Shown piece after piece: positions 11,301 through 19,919 of a stretch of 24,882 nucleotides of DNA. Position 1 is the first letter of the stretch, and every line of letters begins with the position of its first letter. The stretch spans positions 318,685-343,566 of the forward strand of contig NW_003116457.1 of assembly GCF_000003605.2 (NCBI RefSeq), read 5' to 3'. Position numbers and translations under genes: made by a program. The notes beneath the pieces are model-generated. The model made no database searches. It saw only the letters and a program-made list of their open reading frames with translations, and was not told the origin of the DNA. This DNA is from Saccoglossus kowalevskii (Eukaryota > Hemichordata > Enteropneusta > Harrimaniidae).

Positions 11301-13896
11301 TCTGAAATGTCATTTAAACTTCTTGGAATAATGTCAAAGTTGCTAGCTAAGGCGGAAAAGTTATGAAAGGTGCCTGGGATACCGTCAAAGCTGTCATCAA
11401 AGTTGCTGGGATCACTAGAAAGACTATATGTTGAGGGTATAATGCATTACCTTTAACCATCCAAAGTAAAAGAAAAACTCCAATATAGTGAAGAATGGGA
11501 TATAGAGATCGATATCGTGTCCGACGTAGCCCTGTTTTGGGTCCAAGAATTGTCGTGCTACCAGACAAGACACGAAGTAAGAGTAAACAGCCAAGGTCAC
11601 CACCTGTATGCAAGACAATGTATCATATAAGTACTATAAATCCACTGTGCTCGATGGCATTAAGATGAATTTTGTCTTTATTTCACGAGAAATCGGGAAC
11701 GTGCTGCAGCTTTGGGGTTTTGTTATCCCCCTTATGAAAAAGCGAAAAGTTCATTGCTTAGTCGGTCATTATTGCACAAACTGATACGTGTCTTGAGAAT
11801 CGAGCATTTGATCTATGTAGCATACTAGGAATCAGCCATTATTTCTAGCGGGGGTACAGCTGTGTGTACTTCTCCAATCAAACATATGTATGTACGCATG
11901 CTATTACCATATAAGGAAGTCATACCTGAGTATACACTAACGGAACACTTATCCAATCAAATGCGTAAATCATTCCAGAGTAGTCTCGAAATTTCTGAAT
12001 TTCCTGTCATGAAAGAAATGAAACATGTTTAAGACAATATCAGTAGATCAATGAGAAGTGACATTGATTAGTAGGCACATAATCTAGCTTGGTTATATCC
12101 ACTGTTAAATCAAACTGAATCTTCAGTGACATCACAGGGAGCCCAGGAGCTATGATCAACTGTACGCACTCCCTATGAGCGTTGGAGGCGAAGAACCAAT
12201 CACAAGACTGATTACGTACGAACTGTGCCGTGCGTTCGGGCCAACCGTTAATTGTTCATAAATGGAGTCAATTTGTGTAGTTTTCTTGATTTCTTCTGCA
12301 GATATCGGTAAATATAGGTGAGGCTTTGGCGAAATTTGAAAGAGCAACTAATATTCTTCAACCTGGTATTTTTTATAGATTTTATTTTTCATTCTGTTCG
12401 TCTGTTTTTTTCTAGTTTAAAAAATATGAGCTGGCTGGAGCCTTCATCCCTTGTCTATTTCTTACACTAGACACCAGCCGATACCCCCCCCCCCCGCTCA
12501 TATCATACAGTTGATCATAGTTCCTGGGCTCCCTGTGTTGACATGAACAATACAGTGATAGTAGTAAATCCGATTGCTATTGCGTGAAGTTTGGTGATCA
12601 ACCTACGTCAATAATAGCTTTAGATGCAAAGTCGTCCCGTATACGCCCTTCCCGTCTTGCTTCAGCAACTAAGTTACATGCCCAAGCACATGGTACCCAG
12701 AATTTACTGTGTGGGCACAATGTATCTTCAAGCATTTGCCGTTCGTCTTCCGTGAACAAACCTAGACAAAGAAAAGTCACTAACATTATCCGATGTGTGT
12801 GTCTCTGTTTTGTTGTATTGGATGTCGTTGTTGGATACAACCATCTATTAAAGCGCTGTAGTCGTCGCGCCGCGCATGTGCGACATTTGTGTTGATAAAC
12901 ATTGATTTTCCCATAATCCAATGCGCTCTTCAAATGAAAATCACAAGCATGAGGCTTGGCCCGGGCACGACTTGCACTAATTATCGCCAGTGAGTCCTTC
13001 GATACCTTCCAATCACCTAAAAAAAATAATTAAAGCTTGGTAATGTCTCAGTTTGTACTAGTTGATCTGCGCAACAGTCAAAACTTTGCTTATATGAGAC
13101 CCATATATCTCGCTCATGCGTAGCGCGACGACTACCGCCCTTTAGGTAATTCAGTTGTGTGTCGCAGGTCTAATCGACAAGCTTACGTCGTGAAAATTTT
13201 ATAACTTCCAATATCACTGTTTTATTTATTTTTCAATGTGTGCGCAATATAATATTTGTTATGGATGCACACTAGTAAAATGCTGAAACAGCTAAGCGAA
13301 ATGTTTCGTCGAATAAACGAGACAGAGTAGATAAAAAGTTGCCGAACTTGTTTCCTCTATAGCATAAACCATATTTTTGTGGCCATTTTGAATTGAAAAT
13401 TGGTAAAATGCATTCAACAATGTATAACATCTCCGGATAAGCCTGTATCAAAAATGTGTTCGCCGCATCCACCCAGAAAAAAACGCTGTTCAAAAATATT
13501 CTGAACAGAAATGTTTTTTTTTTTTATTTTTTCATTTTATTACTTGTTTACTATGGAAAACCCTTATTATTGCCGAGCAATCTTCGGGACCAACGGTAGT
13601 CACGTGATCTCGGCGATAGTCTCAGGTGTGCATATGAATATCTAAATATAGTCAGAGTGTACGTGTTTTGATTTGACTTATATAACTTATGCAACTTAAA
13701 GGAAAGNNNNNNNNNNNNNNNNNNNNNNNNNNNNNNNNNNNNNNNNNNNNNNNNNNNNNNNNNNNNNNNNNNNNNNNNNNNNNNNNNNNNNNNNNNNNNN
13801 NNNNNNNNNNNNNNNNNNNNNNNNNNNNNNNNNNNNNNNNNNNNNNNNNNNNNNNNNNNNNNNNNNNNNNNNNNNNNNNNNNNNNNNNNNNNNNNT

Positions 13897-13943
<47 letters not shown>

Positions 13944-15200
13944 TTTTAAACAATATCAGCCTAATTGGCGTGCATGTTTTTGTTGTTATTGTTGTTGTCA
14001 CGTGATTACCTGCTCGTTCGTAATGCCACATAGTAGGAAATCGTCTTTTAATCGGAGGCGAGACAGATGTCAGGACTAGAACCGCCGATGCGTTGACCCA
14101 TCGTACAATAGACCTTCTTATCATACGACTCCTATCGTCAGCTCCGTGTACGTTGGCTGCAGTGATCTGAGCCACCTGGTCGATCCAAGGTATCGCCAAG
14201 TACTGGCTCCACCAACGACCAACGATTATTGCCACATAGAAGCCTAGGATGAAACTCAGGGGAATGATGTTCGTCCCCTTTTCTGCGTATAATGCGAGCT
14301 ACAGATCAAACACAGATACGAATCTTTTTGAACGCACACTAACACACACAAACATATGAACTGAAACTACTTTCTTTCTTCAGTCCGTGAAACTGTCGTT
14401 AATTTGCATATATCAAACATACTCGTCTCTAGCATATCGTTTTACTATAGGATATAATAAACATTCTACTCATTGATAATTTAAAGCGGGAGGGTCGTCA
14501 CATGCGCACGCGCGAGAATTGAGTCCCAAGCGACGATAATAACACACGGTAAAAACGTAAAACACTCATGAACACACGCTTGTTTGTAAACATTGACACG
14601 CATGGCCATCTACGTATGCGCAGGTGACGACTTCCCCGCTTTAATATACGTCACTTATGTTTATTTGATTGTTCACCCAACCAAGACCACAATAGAGTAG
14701 TGTATGTTCTAACTTCTAGTACTTTTTCAATTGTTAACAACACATCTCAAATTCTAAGATGCAATCGACATACAAATGTATATAATATACAGTAGTGTGT
14801 TGCGTAATATGCTAATAGTCACGGTCCGTTGTATAAGCCGCATACTTTCCAATAATAAACCCAAGTATACTGTTTAAAATCTCCTTTTAAATATAAATAA
14901 TTTAATGTGGAAGTTATATTCTGTACGTTTACATTCAGGCGCGACTGGTGCATATGAAATAGAAAATGCTTTGCATAAAAAAACACATCATACTATAAAA
15001 ATACTTACCTTCTCAAAAACCCGTTTCTGTGATTCTTGCAATGCATGACGGTATACGATGCTAAGAATATAGTACAAGGCAATAAACACAGCCATTTCTC
15101 TGTACAACAATTTATATATACTTCCTTTCCATCGGAAGAGTAAACTGGAAAACCCTGTAAGACTGGCCTTGGACACTTTCAGTGAATAGGTGACCGTCAT
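7826..15200 (-). CDS. BEST: Bestrophin, calcium-activated anion channel, complete coding region
   Basis: Membrane channel family forming pentameric Ca2+-gated Cl-/HCO3- channels. Eight coding exons: 15200-15009, 14298-14010, 12761-12607, 12003-11926, 11603-11451, 9793-9713, 8943-8789 and 8345-7826. Their lengths sum to 1623 nt, 541 codons including stop. The start ATG at 15200 has an in-frame TGA two codons upstream, and the N-terminus [19 protein letters not shown] is typical. The neck IPLSFILGF gives I76, F80 and F84 exactly as in human BEST1. The GRIRD motif (199-203) leads to the aperture region. The clasp [11 protein letters not shown] places D301-D304 at BEST1 numbers. Exon sizes 155, 78, 153 and 81 nt equal those I recall for human BEST1. 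Residues 369-540 form a Ser/Thr-rich, probably disordered tail. The paralogue cannot be assigned. Confidence 0.95.
8346..8788. other. Bestrophin intron 7 with GC-rich TIR element
   Basis: Intron between the clasp-wrapping exon and the tail exon. It holds the inverted-repeat element at 8639-8770 and a TGCATTATGG motif at 8401. Confidence 0.6.
8639..8770. mobile_element. Small GC-rich inverted-repeat element
   Basis: TGAGCGGATTTAGG (8639-8652) pairs with CCTAGATACGCCCA (8757-8770) with three mismatches. The interior has a gggggcgcgccccc palindrome (8662-8675) and a C-run, very unlike the AT-rich surroundings. It is probably a dispersed repeat; no class can be assigned. Confidence 0.5.
8789..8943 (-). 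CDS. BEST: Bestrophin exon 7: post-clasp segment
   Basis: A 155-nt exon encoding [25 protein letters not shown] and [17 protein letters not shown]. The acceptor is atgatttag and the donor CA|gtaagt. It wraps around the cytosolic domain in bestrophin structures (established knowledge). Confidence 0.92.
8944..9712. other. Bestrophin intron 6: low-complexity CAT-rich tract
   Basis: No gene seen. A poly-G run lies near 9215-9226, and 9380-9680 is unusually rich in ATCA/CATC words (old decayed simple repeat). Confidence 0.5.
9713..9793 (-). CDS. BEST: Bestrophin exon 6: Ca2+ clasp
   Basis: An 81-nt exon encoding [20 protein letters not shown] and MVDRNLQ. The acidic EDDDD run is the bestrophin calcium clasp, at residues 300-304 in the joined protein. 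The acceptor is gtgtcag and the donor CAG|gtattg. Confidence 0.94.
9794..11450. other. Bestrophin intron 5, mostly minisatellite
   Basis: Besides the 21-bp repeat, a GC-richer patch at about 9925-10080 is unexplained. A Cys/Arg-rich plus-strand open frame over it has no splice or family support. Confidence 0.6.
10090..11420. repeat. Degenerate 21-bp-period minisatellite
   Basis: GTTGCC-like words recur about every 21 bases, each followed by GAAA then a GTCGTCAA-like word. At 10875, 10917, 10959 and 11001 a 42-bp double unit repeats at exact 42-base steps, sharing GTCGACAACATTGGTTA. Outside this core, copies are badly diverged. Read on the minus strand, the unit gives FDDIS-like heptads, with many stops. 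Confidence 0.8.
11451..11603 (-). CDS. BEST: Bestrophin exon 5: S3/S4 helices
   Basis: A 153-nt, phase 0 to 0 exon encoding [20 protein letters not shown] and the helix [15 protein letters not shown]. The acceptor is gcatacag and the donor AAG|gtaatg. Confidence 0.94.
11604..11925. other. Bestrophin intron 4
   Basis: A 322-bp intron with clean GT/AG ends. Nothing else is recognised in it. Confidence 0.7.
11926..12003 (-). CDS. BEST: Bestrophin exon 4
   Basis: This 78-nt exon encodes [17 protein letters not shown] and ISVPLVYTQ, the strongly conserved YDWISIPLVYTQ region. The acceptor is catgacag and the donor CAG|gtatga. It is too short and split to stand out as an open frame, but both junctions and the family match are clear. 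Confidence 0.93.
12133..12537. mobile_element. TIR element (405 bp), non-autonomous
   Basis: The left end CACAGGGAGCCCAGGAGC and the right end, inverted, pair over about 31 bases with one mismatch; both continue into TATGATCAACTGTA. TGACAT occurs on both sides (12127-12132 and 12539-12544), one base offset on the right, which suggests a 6-7 bp target duplication. No transposase is encoded. It sits inside bestrophin intron 3. Confidence 0.75.
12607..12761 (-). CDS. BEST: Bestrophin exon 3: cytosolic domain with GRIRD
   Basis: The acceptor is ttgtctag and the donor GAC|gtaggt. It is 155 nt and encodes [34 protein letters not shown] and [15 protein letters not shown]. The residue at BEST1 position 205 is Phe instead of Ile. 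Confidence 0.92.
12848..13145. mobile_element. MITE family A, copy 1
   Basis: The left end is TTAAAGCGCTGTAGTCGTCG and the right end, inverted, is CTAAAGGGCGGTAGTCGTCG, both continuing into GCGC...CGCATG. Interior landmarks shared with the other copies are CCTTCCAATCACC, GATCTGCGCAACAGTCAAA and GAGACCCATATATCTC. It lies in bestrophin intron 2. Confidence 0.8.
13707..13895. other. Assembly gap (189 N)
   Basis: Run of N directly next to a TTTA microsatellite, the likely cause of the break. Confidence 0.99.
13896..13946. repeat. (TTTA)n microsatellite
   Basis: About 13 perfect TTTA units touching the gap; the true length is unknown. Confidence 0.97.
14010..14298 (-). CDS. BEST: Bestrophin exon 2: neck and S2 region
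   Basis: The acceptor is gatctgtag and the donor GCAG|gtaatc. It encodes [33 protein letters not shown] and ERAG. The pore neck residues I76, F80 and F84 are here. The exon is 289 nt and ends in phase 1. Confidence 0.94.
14481..14644. mobile_element. Short MITE related to family A (164 bp)
   Basis: The ends are TTAAAGCGGGAGGGTCGTCA and, inverted, TTAAAGCGGGGAAGTCGTCA, both running on to TGCGCA. The TTAAAG..GTCGTC..TGCGC pattern resembles family A, but the interior is different. It lies in bestrophin intron 1. Confidence 0.75.
15009..15200 (-). CDS. BEST: Bestrophin exon 1 (coding): N-terminus and first helix
   Basis: Encodes 64 residues from MTVTYSLKV through [15 protein letters not shown] to ESQKRVFEK, with donor GAG AAG|gtaagt. 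The start is fixed by the family N-terminus and by an upstream in-frame TGA. Confidence 0.94.
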
Positions 15201-15399
15201 GACTCAAGGTCAAAGTCGAGCGTTTGTCGATTTATTGAGAAGAAGAGGATTTCTTTCACGGAGTTTGGACAGTTTCCGAATTCTTGTCGAATGTCACTCG
15301 TAACTGTTACGTCATGTCCGTTTCTACACTTAACATCACAATAATGATATTCACTGTGTCATTCTGCAATTCTGCAATAAATAATTTAGCTATACTGAG

Positions 15400-15707
15400 T
15401 TAACGGGTGGCAGTCGTCGCACTGCGCATGTGCGACATTTGTGTTGATAAATATTGATTTCCATACAATCCAATGCACTCTCCTGATGGAAATCGCAAGT
15501 ATGAGGTTTGGGAGCGATTTGCATTATTTACCACCGGTGACTCCGAGTTTTTCGATACCTTCTAATCACCTAAAAAACCTAAGTAAAGCTTGGTAACATC
15601 TCAGTTTGTACTCGCTGATCTGCGCAACTGTCAAAGACGCCATCGTTGTTTATATACGAGACCCATATATCTTAAGCAGGTGTGGCGCCACGACTACCAC
15701 TCTTTAA
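15400..15707. mobile_element. MITE family A, copy 2
   Basis: Ends TTAACGGGTGGCAGTCGTCG and CGACTACCACTCTTTAA. It shares GCGCATGTGCGACATTTGTG, ATACCTTCTAATCACC and GAGACCCATATATCTT with copy 1. It sits only 200 bp upstream of the bestrophin ATG. Confidence 0.8.
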
Positions 15708-17425
15708 GCATGTGATACACCAGCGTTGAAAGCGACTCATGGGTACAACACAATAGTAATGATTCACAATTCGACTTGAATAATCTACAATTTACAGTAA
15801 ACTAGAGAAGCACGATATCTGAAAACTGGGGTAAAGTGTCTCAGCAAGATATCGTCTGATTAAATTATTCAGCATGTTACCTCCCACGCAGGCATCTATC
15901 TAAGACGTCCTTGTTTTATTTAAGTAATCGATCACATGTACCCGTATACGTGACATAGTTATCAAAATGATGTGACGAGTATAGGCTATACAATGTTATG
16001 ACGCAAACAATGTCATTATGCATGTTTTATAATTTATATCTGTACAGACATTCGCTGCACAAAATACTAACCGTTCGTCTAAATATTACATTTATTTGCC
16101 CAATTTTCCATTTTATTGAAAAAAGTGCCGACGTTTCGTAGATAAACGGTGATAATGTTGCGAAAATGTCGATTTTCTGATTACTAGTATGTAAGACACC
16201 GGTCATGACGGGATCATATCAATCCATTTTTATTCTCTGTCCAAGCCGTTAAAGCCGATGACAGAATGGAACAGAAGACCAGATTATCCAATCAATGTTT
16301 GTTCCATTGTTAACGACACCTGTTGATCTCGTTTAGTCAGATTTTTGTTCAAACATTCGGAAACTATTGTGTATGAAAATACTACAATAATTCAGTCTTT
16401 AGTTTTACAAATATACATCACGGTTCAAACGAATGTGTTCATAATCGACCCTGACTAGAGGGAGGAATATTGGTTACCTAATGACGAGCTCACGGCGTAA
16501 ATCGCGACGTATCTAGTGACAAGTGAGACGATTCCAAGGAGCATACCATTATTGATGTTGGAGAGAGGGGTTAGGTTTGAAATGCAAAATAAAAAAGGAA
16601 TGAGAATAGATGAAAAACACTACAAATTACCCCCAGTACTGGGGGCATTGCAGAATGTATGGCATGTCGCCGGTGTCCGTCGATTATTCCGAATTCCCGT
16701 AAGTTCGTAAATACTAGAAATTCAAAGCTTTGGCTTTACATACACAAATAACAGGAAATAATACAGTTTAACTGTGTATCGTGCCTGGCCGTCTTGATAC
16801 ATGTTTATTTTAGCAGTCTTATCAGATCAGACGGCTGGGACTTCTGACAATGACCATCAAATATGTCATACATGTATCGCCTTATTGCCTTGACAATATA
16901 TCGCTCATCGAAAACAACTGCCACTTACCTGAATGTTATAAACACGAAATAGAGTGAAATCGTCAAGGTGCCGGTCAGTATTCAATTTAAATATGTATTG
17001 CTGCCGGCAAAAAAAAAATAGCTACACCCGACTGATGATAATTCGACATCTACTACGCAGACTCGAGCCCTCGGATGGATATTAACATTCTGCAGACTGA
17101 GCACTTAGCTCACGCCATGTTACGTGACTGAAATGTAAGTATTAGCGCCCGTATGTAAGCAAAAACGTCGTTAATCACCATGGAAATTCCTAGTATATGA
17201 CAAGTCATTTAAAACAAGACACGCGTATCTCAACACGGTTCTACTGATGTTCGAAGATCATAAATACAAAACCTTTTATTTATCGATTGCGTGTACATTG
17301 ATGATTTCAGAGCAGTTAAAGGTAATTTAGAAGACAATTCTCATAAAATAAGACTATTTAATAGGTACAAAAATAAAAGGCAACTCAGACTGCAGAATCA
17401 TTCTACCCGAGATGTCTCATCTGAC

Positions 17426-17610
17426 TTAAAGGGCGGTAGTCGTCGCGTCACGCATGCGCGAGATATACGAGTCTCATGTAAACAAAGATAGCAACTTTGG
17501 CTGTTGCGCAGATCAACGAATACAAACAGAGACGTTACTAAGCTTTAATTAGGCATCTGTAGGTGATTGGAAGGTATCAAAGGAGTGTAAGTCGCGCCAA
17601 GGTTAAACCC
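17426..17610. mobile_element. MITE family A, copy 3, truncated and inverted
   Basis: Starts with TTAAAGGGCGGTAGTCGTCG and follows the family interior in the opposite orientation (TTGCGCAGATCAACG, GGTGATTGGAAGGTATC). It then loses homology around 17610 with an internal deletion before that. The second terminal repeat is missing. Confidence 0.75.
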
Positions 17611-17640
17611 AAAAAACAAGACACAAAAAACAACACGACT

Positions 17641-17659
17641 TAGCGCCCTCTGGTGGGAG
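17641..17659. promoter_or_regulatory. CTCF-like motif
   Basis: TAGCGCCCTCTGGTGGGAG agrees with the reverse complement of the vertebrate CTCF consensus at 15 of 19 positions by eye. It lies between the bestrophin and transglutaminase genes. Such sites are often carried by repeats, so function is unproven. Confidence 0.4.
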
Positions 17660-17779
17660 GTTGTCATATATATGAGACATTTGTTTTTATCATGTGATTA
17701 TTTTCTGTTTCAACATCTGAAAAATAACCTGCATTGAATTTCAAACTCTCATAACTTGAGGCTTAAACTCTCACAGCTT

Positions 17780-18331
17780 CTTGTCATCATAAATCTAAAA
17801 ATATAATATAAATCAAAGAATTCAGAAAAAAGTCCTGAGTACATCGAAAGCACAAGATAGATATATGTAAATTTGGTAATCAATATGCATGAATTTCAAC
17901 TCTAGACTAATTAGGTATGTACATTATCAAATGTTTCATTGAAATCTGAAGAGCGGTACCTGAGATAACTGCGAAAAGAGCTAAAATTGACTAATTTATG
18001 TAATCAATATGCACAAATTTAAACCATAAACTACTAGTAATCACATCTTTTAGTTAAAGCTGTTTAAGTATTAATGAAGATGCACTGATAAAAGTGGATT
18101 ATTATGCAAATTGGATTTAATTTCACTTGACTAATCAGGTTTGAGTATTAATCCAGAGCATCTGTGTATCAAGTTTCAGCAAGGACTGTTGAGTAGTTCT
18201 TGGGATATCAGTGAAAAATTCAGAAATTGGCTACTAGTATTTATTATGCAAATTCAATAACTGATATGCACACATTATCATAGAGCATCTATGTACCAAG
18301 TTTTATTAAAATCTTTTAATTTTGGAAATGA

Positions 18332-18376
<45 letters not shown>
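17780..18376. repeat. Degraded dispersed repeat ending in a CAGA tail
   Basis: Related stretches recur: TAATCAATATGCA at two sites, ATTATGCAAATT at two sites, and GAGCATCT(G/A)TGTA(T/C)CAAGTTT at two sites. It ends in a tetranucleotide run, as in an old retroelement tail. The class is not identified. Confidence 0.45.
18332..18376. repeat. (CAGA)n microsatellite
   Basis: About 11 tandem CAGA units, perfect until the last. Confidence 0.97.
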
Positions 18377-18890
18377 GAACAAGTAAATACAAAGACTATG
18401 TGTGCTGCACAAAAAAATCTCCAGTTAAATATCCAACCAGAATAATTGTTTTTAAACATGTTAAAGCATTTTGCGAAATGCATTATGGGAGATAACCACC
18501 CATTGTATATATTGGAATACAATAACACCCTGGAATTTTTTTTACAATATTTAATTCATATCAATAATATATGATTTTTTTTTCCAAAAAATTATTCGGT
18601 GACCCAATTTTTTTCTTCTTCATTTTTTGGTATTCTAAGAACCTAACAATAAAGAAAGTATGGTCAAGATGACATATAATCATCAATTCAAATCCTTCTT
18701 AAAACTGAAATCAACTACTATGGCCCAAGGAAAACATTACGCAATAAAAAGATTGTAAATTGTTAACAATAGCAACAGATTTCTAATTTAAAATTCCTCA
18801 TATTTCCGACAAGCGCAGATCTATGAGTATATGTTTTGAAGGCATGCAAGACATTCATGGGAATCCAGGCACACTCTGATAGTTCATAAA

Positions 18891-19771
18891 AAGTTTTTTA
18901 TTTCAATGAAATAAAAAAGAATATAAAAATTACAAAAGTATTAAACAATATAGATTTTAGCCAGGTATGATTGATTATATGCATTCTATACAACATTACA
19001 AAAGTCTATAAAAATTTCCTTAATCCACATCTACCGGTATATACAGATATAAACTATAAATTTTAAAACTATTCTGATCAATTACAAAATATTCAGTTAT
19101 AAAAATAAAATTTGAAATTTACAGTAGTTTACAAATCAAATAATATAGGATTAATAAGACATTGTCACATTTTTTAAGTAAATAGTTTTTGTTGATGTAT
19201 TAAATTGAACTACCTGTACTGAATGTAAAAAACAAATTGTGTATTGCACGCAAAGATATCTTGTAAACTGGATCTAATCTCAAACAAAAGTTGATTATAA
19301 ATAGATTTTTAAGAGATTGAATGGAAGTGTACTGCCAATTAATGTGCATGATAATAGAATGTACTCTTTTAGTTTAGTTCATTTCATTTTATAAAAGAAG
19401 CAACAGCTCCACGGCCCAATAACAATATTTTACAAACTGGTGACGTAGCCTACAAATATTCCCCAAAACATGAAAAACTGTTATACGCACATTGCAAAGC
19501 TCAAGAAATAAGCACTCTATGTTATACCGGTAATATAGAAATGAAGATTTACAATAAGCTGATTGTCAGCTGCAAAATGCTTCTCTTTGTGAGACATTCT
19601 TACATCAGTTGATTGTCATGTGACACCATGATTGCAACATTCCTTTCAAAAAATAATGAACTATCTATCCTAAATTCCCTTTTTTGATTAAAGATATTTT
19701 TAATAACAGATCTATAATATAGACTTTCAACCTTTGGCACAAGCGGAATGTAAAAAAGGGGTTGTAGCTTC
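18891..19771 (-). other. Putative transglutaminase 3' UTR
   Basis: AT-rich stretch downstream of the transglutaminase stop, with no coding content. It ends at a palindrome that supplies AATAAA on the minus strand (see 18894-18918). Confidence 0.45.
18894..18918. terminator. Palindromic poly(A) signal candidate
   Basis: TTTTTTATTTCA and TGAAATAAAAAA form a perfect 12-bp inverted repeat around a single A. AATAAA is thus present on both strands. It is placed suitably to end the minus-strand transglutaminase mRNA. Confidence 0.4.
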
Positions 19772-19919
19772 TTAAGCACGAGGTGCAATTTTCAAGTCCA
19801 GTGAGCCAGTGATATTATCAAGTTGCTTTGAATCGAATGAAGCCATAATTACTCGGTTTCCAGCTTTACGTGGTGTCAATTTTACTTCCATCTTCATATC
19901 ACCATGTGGAATAATATTG
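19772..19919 (-). CDS. TGM: Transglutaminase last exon
   Basis: The acceptor is attctag. It encodes [20 protein letters not shown] and the C-terminal strand [17 protein letters not shown], ending LKIAPRA with TAA at 19774-19772. The C-terminus has normal length for the family. Confidence 0.93.

Larger units (their letters stand above)
12762..14009. other. Bestrophin intron 2
   Basis: Contains MITE copy 1, an unrecognised minus-strand open frame at 13272-13493 without domain or splice support, the assembly gap and a TTTA microsatellite. Confidence 0.6.
15201..18890. other. Intergenic region: bestrophin upstream to transglutaminase 3' end
   Basis: No supported gene. It contains two MITE copies, a CTCF-like site, a degraded dispersed repeat and a CAGA microsatellite. 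The bestrophin promoter and any 5' non-coding exon should lie here, but no TATA or initiator can be called with confidence. Confidence 0.6.

Noticed and set aside
12598-12895. Plus-strand open frame opposite bestrophin exon 3
   Set aside because: Shadow of the coding exon on the other strand, continuing into MITE sequence.
13272-13493. 73-codon minus-strand open frame in bestrophin intron 2
   Set aside because: No family resemblance; including it would break the phase of the flanking bestrophin exons.
13689-13949. Open frame across the N gap
   Set aside because: Created by N bases and the TTTA microsatellite.
16630-16645. CCCCCAGTACTGGGGG palindrome
   Set aside because: Striking, but no flanking duplication, repeat partner or gene context was found, so no function is claimed.
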